A stretch of DNA of 64,000 nt from Eriocheir sinensis. Its lineage: Eukaryota > Arthropoda > Malacostraca > Decapoda > Varunidae. Below, in pieces: positions 53,279 through 64,000 of the stretch; position 1 is the first letter of the stretch; each line of letters opens with the position of its first letter. The notes below the pieces were generated by a model. The model did not search any database, was not told the origin of the DNA, and saw only the letters and a list, made by a program, of their open reading frames with translations. The DNA lies in contig NC_066512.1 of assembly GCF_024679095.1 (NCBI RefSeq), positions 18,160,973-18,224,972 of the forward strand, written 5' to 3'. Position numbers and translations under genes: made by a program.

Positions 53279-53790
53279 AGTAGTAATGCAACGTTTTGGA
53301 GCCTTCTGTAGAATCACTTAGGTTTAAGGACAGACCACCTAGTCTGGACCATGGGGTCTGTGTTTTTTTTTGTTTTTTTTTACGTTGTTGCCTATTGCGC
53401 CGGTAGGCATCTTCCCGGTGGGGCCTGATGGTCGGCCCAAGGCTTCTTCCAGGTGGGGCCTGATGGTCGGCCCAGCCCGTTCTGGCGCAGGCGAGTGTTT
53501 ATCGTGGCGCCATCTTGCATTGGCTCATGCTGCCCCCCGGAACTCGTTCTTGATTCGCTTGGACGGCTTCCTCTAGAGTCCGGGTTGATGGGTGGTCTTC
53601 AGGACAGCATGTGGGTAGTTTTAAGCCACTCGGCGGTGACTGAAAAATCCGAGTGGTAGCGTGAGGATTCGAACCCGCGTCGTCCATCACGCGACGAATG
53701 TGGGTCCAGTACGCTATCACTTCGGCCACCGCCTATTTGTTTCTATGTAAATCTATTTTCTATGTAAATCTATGTAGATCTCTCTCTCTC
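53279..53790 (+). mobile_element. LINE 3' UTR and tail, split by a SINE
   Basis: After the stop come about 83 bp of 3' UTR (AGACCACCTAGTCTGGACCA, GGGTCTGTG). An antisense SINE then intervenes (53362-53734). Beyond it TTTCTATGTAAATCTATTTT and CTATGTAAATCTATGTAGAT form the short tandem tail expected of a CR1-like LINE, which runs into (TC)n at about 53779-53800. Assigning the right-hand piece to this LINE is inference from tail style and position. Confidence 0.65.
53362..53734 (-). mobile_element. tRNA-derived SINE, copy B, nested in LINE tail
   Basis: Reverse complement of the family at 39767-40081. On the minus strand it runs from GGTGGCCGAAGTGATAGCG through a canonical B box (GGTTCGAATCC) and the shared body to a tail of two A9 runs separated by C. 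Near its 3' end a 35-bp segment with GGCCGACCATCAGGCCCCAC is tandemly duplicated (plus-strand copies begin at 53417 and 53452). That duplication is absent from copies A and C. The minus-strand 76-residue frame here is SINE sequence, not a gene. Confidence 0.9.
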
Positions 53791-53800
53791 TCTCTCTCTC

Positions 53801-55500
<1,700 letters not shown>

Positions 55501-55501
55501 G

Positions 55502-55542
<41 letters not shown>
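55502..55542. repeat. (CTA)n microsatellite
   Basis: Perfect ACT/CTA triplet array. Confidence 0.95.
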
Positions 55543-55543
<1 letters not shown>

Positions 55544-55619
55544 GTTTCCTGTTCCTCTACTTCCTTTCTTCCACGGCTTTGTTTTTTTCCATGCTCTACG
55601 ATGCAGCGCTCAGACGGAC

Positions 55620-55860
55620 CAGTGAGTGTTACGTGGGACTCACTCTTCCGTCTGGTCGTGCAGTGGAAAAAAAAATATCATGTTGCTAAGTTCCCGCGAC
55701 AAGCCGAGGACGCGAAGGCTAGTGACCCGCCGTAGATGACGTCACTGGCGGAAAGGCGGGACGGCGGGCAGGGGGGGACGGGGAGCAGGGAGGGCAGGGG
55801 AGGGGGAAATACCCGGGGAGTAAGCTGAGCACGTTTCCTTTAAACTCATCCCCGTGCAAA
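55620..55860 (+). promoter_or_regulatory. Candidate CRE/GC-rich regulatory patch
   Basis: Contains a perfect CRE palindrome TGACGTCA at 55737-55744, then GGCGGAAAGGCGGGACGGCGGG and G-runs to 55805. CRE plus GGCGGG words echo 37.8-37.93 kb, where the order is reversed. Motif matches only; no start site or gene is demonstrable. Confidence 0.25.
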
Positions 55861-55959
55861 AACTGTGTCAGCAGTAACGCACCTCTTGAACCGTTTCCTG
55901 TTTGTCATTGCCTCTCCCCCTCTTACCAGCAGCACCCTCTATGCAGGCTGACACTCTTC

Positions 55960-56250
55960 CCTTTATCCCATACCCCGCTCTCTCTCTCTCTCTCTGTCTT
56001 CCCTATTCCCTACACTGGCCTATTTTCCCTATTTCCTATAACCGTTCCTTCCTTATTCCCTACACTATTCCCTTCCCTATATCCAATACCCACCTCTTCC
56101 CTATTCCATTTACCCATCTCTCTCTTCCTTATTCCCTTTACCCATTTCTTTCCTATTCCCTATATCCATCTCTCTCTTCCCTATTCCTTATACCCATCTC
56201 TCTCCCCTATTCCTTATACCTGTCTCCTCGCTCTCCTTCGTTCCTTCCTA
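55960..56250. repeat. Pyrimidine minisatellite (CCTATTCCYTATACCCATCT)
   Basis: Imperfect 20-30 bp units with CCCTATTCC and (T/A)ACCCATCTCT. The plus frame 55902-56291 is a translation of this repeat. Confidence 0.87.
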
Positions 56251-56392
56251 GTGACAGTTATGTGACGCAGCTGTGCATAACGTATTTCTAAGCCTATTCA
56301 GTCCATTTCCTTCCCCTTATGAAGATTAAGTCAGTAAGTTCTACCTATTTTCTTGCATGGAGAGTTTGGATCAGACACAGCACCAGGTTATC

Positions 56393-56394
<2 letters not shown>

Positions 56395-56433
<39 letters not shown>
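56395..56433. repeat. (TC)n microsatellite
   Basis: Perfect TC array of about 19 units. Confidence 0.95.
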
Positions 56434-56435
<2 letters not shown>

Positions 56436-57697
56436 CTTACAACACTTTCCTTCTCTTGTAATTTTTTTCTAACTTTCACTGGCGCGCCACCAACGAGTAT
56501 ATGTTCTTGTTTTTGCGCTTGGCTCGCTTGACTCTCCGGTAATCAGACAAAAAAATAATAATAGTGAGGCTGTATGGAGCACAACCAGCGGAGGGCAACA
56601 CCGTGACTCCCACAACACCGTCCAGGCAGTGTATACGATGTCCTGACGACGACGCACGAAAAAGAATAGAAGAAAAAACGACAACTTAGGTCTCCGCTCA
56701 CAGTCCCTTCCTTCAGTAACAATCGCATAGCTTCTTCCACACGCGACGCAGCAATCCTGACACACCTAACACAACACACCTGTCTAAGCTGGACGGGAGG
56801 AGGAATAACAACACGCCGGGAATTACCGTGTATCGCGTACCCGCCTTGTCGGAGGGCGCGGAGGGACTGAACTCCATCCATCACTTATGCTTGTCACCCT
56901 GTCACCTCTCTTTCCCTCCCGCACCGTCCATGGGTCAGCCTCGTGCACGTATTCTCAGAGCGTTTCGCCTCTTACATCAACTATTTCCAAAGGCCAAAAA
57001 TGTCATCACCCGGGTTCTAATGAGTGTTCTTTTAGGTTCATGGTGCAGAAAAAGGGTCACACTACCACCAAGGGCAAAAAACTACCCCTGGAAATGCTCG
57101 AAACTGCAACGAAAACCTAGTCAAATATGTTTGCTTGGGCGCCGATCTGTTTTAGAATGTAACCCGTGGACCTGACAACACACACACACACACACACACA
57201 AGCGCCGAAGATGCTGAACAGAGGTGGAAGCGGAGGACAGACGCGCCAGCGCTCAGCACCGCCTCCTTCCAGATCAACACCGTTATTTCTAGTTCTCTCC
57301 TGCTCCCACGCCCTCCCCAAGGACTGCCCAGCTGATACCGTCCTTATTTATCCCTGCCAGCGCCACATAACCTCACCAGCGGGTCGCCTTGCCTCTTCTG
57401 GGAACGATAAGTGAGCGTTCCATTAAATATATTTTTCTGTATCCAAAAAGTGAGTGTCTGTTCTTGTCCTTCTGCTGGTTCATGTGCATTGGTTACGCTT
57501 CTCCTTTTAGCTATTACCTGGACATTAGATGCTGTGTCCATTATAGAGTGTGATAGCGAGGTTACGAGGGAGTGACTGGAGTGAGGTTCAGGGAAGGCGA
57601 GGAACTGGATCGGAGTGTGGTAATAATGCGTATAAATATATTTCCACACTATTTTTTTTGTGTGTAAGCTTTTAGTCTTCTCATTCTGCGCAGTCCA

Positions 57698-57704
<7 letters not shown>
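56434..57704. other. Longest low-repeat region, nothing recognised
   Basis: About 1.27 kb of complex sequence with only a short (CA)n at 57178-57200. Plus frames 56828-57175 and 56887-57120 and minus frame 56543-56884 have mixed composition but no known domain, and overlap each other. It may hold exons or decayed elements, but I cannot support a call. Confidence 0.35.

Positions 57705-57750
<46 letters not shown>
57705..57750. repeat. (CT)n microsatellite
   Basis: Perfect CT array. 57751-57974 is unique apart from (TCC)n at 57823-57848. Confidence 0.95.
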
Positions 57751-57755
<5 letters not shown>

Positions 57756-57972
57756 ATAATTCCTTTCCCTCAATCTTTTATTTTCACTCCTAACCCTCTA
57801 TCAAGTATGCAACTCTTCTCCCGTCCTCCTCCTCCTCCTCCTCCTCCTTGTCCGGCTGTGGGCTCCGCGGTGAATGATGGATGGAACACACTGAATACAA
57901 ATTTAAGGGACGCTCTGATATCGCTGAATTGTGCATTGCTTTCCCGAAGTAATTGGGTGTTGGACTTTTGTT

Positions 57973-58139
<167 letters not shown>

Positions 58140-58240
58140 GCCTCGTCTCGCACATAATATTATTTTCGTCCAGGGCAAATTTTCCGGCCGTGTTACGTAA
58201 CTCTTCTTCTGGCTTCCCCCAACGAGACCCAAACTTTCCC

Positions 58241-58245
<5 letters not shown>

Positions 58246-58311
<66 letters not shown>
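58246..58311. repeat. (CA)n microsatellite
   Basis: Perfect CA array of about 33 units. 58312-58593 is unique with several CACCTGT words. Confidence 0.97.
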
Positions 58312-58315
<4 letters not shown>

Positions 58316-58590
58316 GGAAAGGGCAGTACAGAACGGAGCGGAGTGGAGCATAATATTGTCACCTGTTCCCCCTCCATTACCTGTCCCCTTTCTCGTCACC
58401 ACCTATCCCCCCTCCCCCGTGTTCACCTGTCCTGTCCACCTGTGTTTCGTCCGTCACAGGTGTTGCTTGCCGAGGACCGAGACTCCGCCCGTGGAAGTGA
58501 ACGTTTTTTGGGGCATGTGATGAGAGATAACCTTGGCCCGCCCCTTCACCGCCCCGCTCCGCCCCACCCCTCATTCATCCTTCCTTCCGT

Positions 58591-58593
<3 letters not shown>

Positions 58594-58681
<88 letters not shown>
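58594..58681. repeat. (GA)n microsatellite
   Basis: Perfect GA array of about 44 units. Confidence 0.97.
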
Positions 58682-60104
<1,423 letters not shown>

Positions 60105-60239
60105 AAAGAAAATATAAAACGATGATGGAAGAAAGGAAGGAGGGAAGGAAGGAAGGAAGGAAGGAAGGAAGGAAGGGAGAAAATTATAGAAAATGAATGA
60201 ATAAAGATGAAAAAGCAGGGAAAGACGAAAAAAAAAATG

Positions 60240-60243
<4 letters not shown>

Positions 60244-60335
<92 letters not shown>
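60244..60335. repeat. (GA)n microsatellite
   Basis: Perfect GA array of about 46 units, then imperfect ACAGACAG quartets to 60420. Confidence 0.97.
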
Positions 60336-60338
<3 letters not shown>

Positions 60339-60419
60339 TACAATGACATAGACAGAGAGACACACACATACAGACAGACACAGACAGACAGAGGTAAAGA
60401 GGAGTACAGACAGACAGGT

Positions 60420-60750
60420 GAAGAGGGCCAAAGGGGAGAGAATAAATATGCAACAAACAAACAGAAAGAAAAGCAAGACCAACACACGGACAGGGAAAAA
60501 GAGAAGCCTTGACAAAGAAGCTGACGGACTGGCTCAACAAAATACAGAAGAACAAGAAGAGGAGGAAAAAATACTGGAGGGAGAGAGGGAAAGAGGGAGG
60601 AGGAGGAGGAGGAGGAGGGGAAAACCGGCCGCTGGGGTGAGTGAGTGAAGGGTGGGAGGGAGGGAGGGAAGGAGTACTCGCTCTGGTATATAAATATTTT
60701 ACTATAACATGATTCCCAAATAAAAAGGACATGTAAACACCACCTTCCTT
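60420..60750. other. A/G-rich and short unique sequence
   Basis: Low complexity with (GGA)n near 60597-60620 and (GGGA) near 60655-60670. No gene. Confidence 0.6.
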
Positions 60751-60753
60751 GAC

Positions 60754-60798
<45 letters not shown>

Positions 60799-60804
60799 AC
60801 ACAC
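60754..60804. repeat. (AC)n microsatellite
   Basis: AC array with one AG interruption. Confidence 0.95.
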
Positions 60805-61134
60805 GTCTTATAGCCTGCCTTATCGCTGTTATTGCTTAGTATTTTTTACATCGCAAGATATAAATGTTTACAACGTGGTGATGAGCCGAATCTGCATGAT
60901 GCCCGAACCCTCCCTCCCTCTTCTTCCCACCCCCCTCCCTCCGCCTAATCTTCTTCGTCCCTTCGTATTTACTCTCTTCTGCCATCTTTCTTTTGTCTTC
61001 TAACTTAGTAATTTTCTTTTCTTTCACATATACCTCCTCTTCCTTCTCCTTTTACTTCCATTTCTCTTCCATGTTTATTATTCACTATCTCTCATTATAG
61101 TCCTCCTCCTTCTTATAATCTCCCCTTCCTCTTC

Positions 61135-61138
<4 letters not shown>
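60805..61138. other. Unique then pyrimidine-rich sequence
   Basis: About 90 bp of complex sequence, then C/T-rich sequence. Nothing recognised. Confidence 0.5.

Positions 61139-61182
<44 letters not shown>
61139..61182. repeat. (AC)n microsatellite
   Basis: Perfect AC array. 61183-61345 is unique GC-rich sequence with (GACA) words. Confidence 0.95.
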
Positions 61183-61184
<2 letters not shown>

Positions 61185-61389
61185 CACCTCCCTTGCATGG
61201 ACATATCAGCTGAGCAGCGGCGGCGAGATAGACAGACAGACGGACAGACGAGCGCCGCGGAGTTGTCGACGCCTTGCTGACGAGGGGAGGGAGCCAGCAA
61301 TCGCGCCGGGGCAGCAGGGACGAGGGTCACGGGTCACGCTGACCTTTATCCCTCCCCCCCTCCATCCCCCCTCCACTCCCCTCCCTCAG

Positions 61390-61645
61390 ACCACCACCAC
61401 CACCACCACCACCATCATCACCGTCATATCCTCCTTCGCCGTCACTTACACACACCACCACAACCACCACCACCACCACCAGAACTACTACTACTACTAA
61501 TACCAATACCATTACCACTACCACTGCCACTGCCACTATTATTTCTACTACTACTACTACTACTACTACGATCACCACTAACACCAACACCTCCACTATA
61601 ATCTTTCCTCCTCCCATCATCACCACCACCACCACCACCACCTTG
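61390..61645. repeat. (ACC)n/(TAC)n triplet tract
   Basis: ACC, ATC and CTA triplets in blocks; poly-Val frames on the minus strand are artefacts. Confidence 0.92.
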
Positions 61646-61726
61646 ACCACAACAACACAGGACAGCTCAACACCTTCCCTCTCAAAACAAGAACACACGA
61701 ACACCACCCCCAGCGAGTCTTCAAGG

Positions 61727-61728
61727 TA

Positions 61729-61781
<53 letters not shown>

Positions 61782-61790
61782 GACACTTGA
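61727..61790. repeat. (AC)n microsatellite
   Basis: AC array ending in ACAGACAGACA. Confidence 0.95.
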
Positions 61791-61954
61791 GGAGAACATT
61801 TTTGCCAGGCATTCTATTATTTACGAGCACATTGAATAGGACCAGAATCGGTTCCTTGCCCTCTGAGCATTGCAGGGGAGGACTACGGCAGCTGCTCCTA
61901 CTCCTTGCCTCGACAACCTCCTGCTGCCGCTCCCTATCTATTCTACTTCAGCCC

Positions 61955-62128
61955 CAGTAGTAGTAGTAGTAGTAGTTGTAGTAGTAGTAGTAGTAGTAGT
62001 AGTAGTTGTAGTAGTAGTAGTAGTAGTAGTAGTTGTAGTAGTTGTAGTAGTAGAATAAATAATTGTAGTGTAGTTGTAGTGGTAATAGTAGTAGTAGTAG
62101 TAGAAGTAGTAGTAGTAGTAGTAGTTTA
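61955..62128. repeat. (TAG)n array with TTG interruptions
   Basis: TAG triplets with regularly placed TTG units (near 61975, 62005, 62032, 62041), so a longer unit may be superimposed. Confidence 0.95.
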
Positions 62129-62172
62129 GTAGTGGTAGAAGTAACGATCAAAGTGGAAATAATGGTGTGACA

Positions 62173-62176
<4 letters not shown>

Positions 62177-62225
<49 letters not shown>

Positions 62226-62260
62226 TAATAACAGTAATAACAATATCGACAACAACAACA
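62177..62260. repeat. (AAT)n then (AAC)n
   Basis: AAT array to about 62232, then AAC-rich triplets. The change is again a single base within the unit. Confidence 0.94.
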
Positions 62261-62334
62261 CGTAATCAGCGTCCTTAAGCCTACTAAGTCTTACAAACAT
62301 ATAACCGGAAGCAAGGCTGTTTTGATCCCACCAA

Positions 62335-62690
62335 CCTTTCTCTCTATCTCTATCTCTCTTCCTCTCTTTCTATCTCTCTCCCTTTTCGTTTCCTTTCCCA
62401 TCAACATCATCTTCGTCGACGCTCGCTCGCTCGCTCGCTCAATTTACCTTCCCATTTTCCTTTCCTTCTTATTCCGTCGTTTTCATTTCGTCATTTCACT
62501 CCAAAAAATTTCCTTCGTCGCCTTTTTTCTCTCTCTTTTTCCGACCTCTTTCGATTTCACACAAGTTTGCAGATTTCCCCTTAACCCCTCTCACTCCCCA
62601 CCTCCCTCTCCATCTCTCTCACTCTCACTCCCTCCCTCTCTCTCTCTCTCCCTCCCTCACTGCTCCCTCACCCTTCCTTCACCCTAATGT
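62335..62690. repeat. Pyrimidine-rich tract with (GCTC)n
   Basis: TCTC-rich, (GCTC)5 at about 62421-62440, then C/T-rich sequence. No gene. Confidence 0.75.
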
Positions 62691-62939
62691 CACTTTTGTT
62701 GGGAGGGGGGCTGCCTGCCTGCCACGAAGCTTGGGATACCAGGTACGCCAATATTCTTTCTCTCTATCGCCGCCCCACGCCGCCCCCACGCCCTCCCGCC
62801 CGCACCCACGGCCGGGGAAGGGTGGGTCGAGGGTGTGTGTGGCGTGACATGGGGGAGGCAGACGTTATAAATGGGGAGAAATGGGGAAAGAGTAGTGGAA
62901 AAAAGCTAAATGCGGTCCGGCGGGTCGTTCAACTCATGG
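62691..62939. other. Unique GC-rich patch
   Basis: Complex sequence; plus frame 62687-63007 shows no domain. Unassigned. Confidence 0.35.

Positions 62940-62975
<36 letters not shown>
62940..62975. repeat. (GT)n microsatellite
   Basis: Perfect GT array. Confidence 0.95.
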
Positions 62976-62977
<2 letters not shown>

Positions 62978-63059
62978 AGGGGGGAGGGGATAGAGCAGAT
63001 GGATTGAGGGAGGGGGGGGAAGAACCTGCTGCCGCTTTTGCTTCTGCTGTTGGTCCTGC

Positions 63060-63206
63060 TGAAGGTGGTGGTGGCGCTGGTGGTGGTGGTAGGAATAGTG
63101 GTTGTGCTGGTGTTGAAGCAGGAGGAGGAGGAGGAGGAGGAGGAGGAGAACGGTGTCTGACTGCCCCCTCTCCTTCTGCTGGTTAGTTACCTCCTCCTCC
63201 CCCTTA

Positions 63207-63243
<37 letters not shown>

Positions 63244-63265
63244 CGCCCCCCCCCCCTCCCCCCCA
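63060..63265. repeat. (GGT)n, (AGG)n and (CT)n blocks
   Basis: GGT-rich 63064-63110, AGG array 63119-63148, CT array 63209-63241, then C runs. Confidence 0.88.
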
Positions 63266-63304
63266 TCGCTCTCCCTTCCCGTCTTCATCACTCTCACACT
63301 CACT

Positions 63305-64000
63305 CTTCTGTTGAGTCGACTGCCTGACTGCCTACACCTGTTGCCCCCCACACCTGCCGCCCACTCACACACACCTGTCTACACCTGTCACACACTTCCC
63401 ACCCACCCACATCTCCTGCCCATTCCACATCCACCCACCCACCCACGCCACACATGACTCCCACTCCACATTCACTCTAAATACACACCTGCTACCCACT
63501 CATACACACCTGCTTACACCTGTCACACACTCCTCACCCATCCGCACCTCCCACCCACTCCACACATGTCATCCACTCCACACCCACTCTCCCGCCCACC
63601 CACTCACTCTTCCCACCCACACCATAATTGCCTCCTCCTTCTGCTCTTCCACATCCACCCGTTGATCCACACACCTGCTGCTCCTGCTTCTTCCACATCC
63701 ACCCAAACTTCCCTTCCCCCCTTTCATCCTATTCCACACCCATACACTTCATCCCCTCTTCTCTATACCTCCCTCCTCCACCCCGCTCCAATCACACATT
63801 TTTTCCACCTACCACGCATTTGCCTCCCTCCCATCCCACATTCATCCACTTCACATCTGCCTTCCACCCACCCCTCTTCCACTCCATTCACACCCATCAC
63901 CCAATCCACGTCACTTCACATTCGTATACATGTCGCCTATTCCACATTCTTCCATCTACATCCATGACCCGTCTACTCCACATCCACACTCCACATCACT
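63305..64000. repeat. C-rich array of CCACTC/CACACCTG words
   Basis: Top strand is nearly devoid of G except in CACCTG and CGC words. Units such as CCCACTCCACAC and ACACACCTG recur irregularly. CACCTG occurs at 63335, 63351, 63372, 63382, 63486, 63507, 63517 and 63672. The array runs off the window. Confidence 0.85.

Noticed and set aside
53499..53729. 76-residue minus-strand frame
   Set aside because: It lies entirely inside SINE copy B, which is non-coding.
56828..57175. Candidate host exon or gene
   Set aside because: Composition is plausible, but no domain, splice pair or family resemblance is visible and frames overlap on both strands.

Overview
This window is eukaryotic, intergenic (or intronic), and very rich in simple-sequence repeats. 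Long (GA)n/(TC)n, (CA)n/(GT)n, (AT)n, (GAA)n, (TCC)n, (ACC)n, (TAG)n and (AAT)n arrays recur every few hundred bases. They are embedded in kilobase-scale stretches whose top strand is almost all purine or almost all pyrimidine. I found no intact host gene, no rRNA or tRNA gene and no CRISPR array. Nearly every open frame (ERERER, SLSLSL, THTHTH, CVCVCV, YIYIYI, HHHH) is a translated repeat. The repeat density, the retroelement types and the tail sequences suggest an arthropod, most likely a decapod crustacean such as a crab. That assignment is inference.

The real biology is a set of decayed retroelements. (i) A 5'-truncated CR1/L2-like (Jockey-group) LINE occupies about 51.5-53.8 kb. It has a long RT frame broken by one stop, and its motif A catalytic Asp is changed to Asn. 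(ii) A tRNA-derived SINE family is present in at least three copies: a full-length copy with A/B boxes and poly(A) at 39.77-40.08 kb, a truncated copy at 39.33-39.44 kb, and a copy at 53.36-53.73 kb inserted antisense into the 3' tail of LINE (i). (iii) C-terminal stubs of other CR1-like LINEs lie at 49.25-49.65 kb (minus) and 16.79-16.95 kb (plus), with bare LINE tails at about 24.23-24.41 and 2.98-3.06 kb. (iv) A decayed RTE-type endonuclease fragment lies at 33.5-33.9 kb, next to a probable RTE C-terminal remnant. (v) An unidentified 5'-truncated, poly(A)-tailed coding remnant lies at 46.63-46.84 kb.

Layout: 0-12.3 kb is mostly purine-rich on the top strand, with a 30-bp minisatellite at 1.87-2.55 kb. 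12.3-20.5 kb is almost entirely pyrimidine. 20.5-24 kb alternates. 24.9-26 kb is (GTG)/(ACC) trinucleotide sequence. 26.3-28.1 kb and 31.5-32.5 kb are pyrimidine minisatellites. 32.6-40.1 kb and 49.2-57.9 kb are the most complex parts and hold most retroelements. 40-49 kb and 58-61 kb are (GA)-dominated. The last 0.7 kb is a C-rich CAC/CACCTG array.

The parts do not form a pathway. The window reads as a record of retroelement insertion, 5' truncation and microsatellite growth, with most retroelement ends touching a simple repeat. Candidate regulatory patches (GC boxes plus a perfect CRE at 37.8-37.93 kb; a CRE and GC-rich stretch at 55.7-55.8 kb) are weakly supported.
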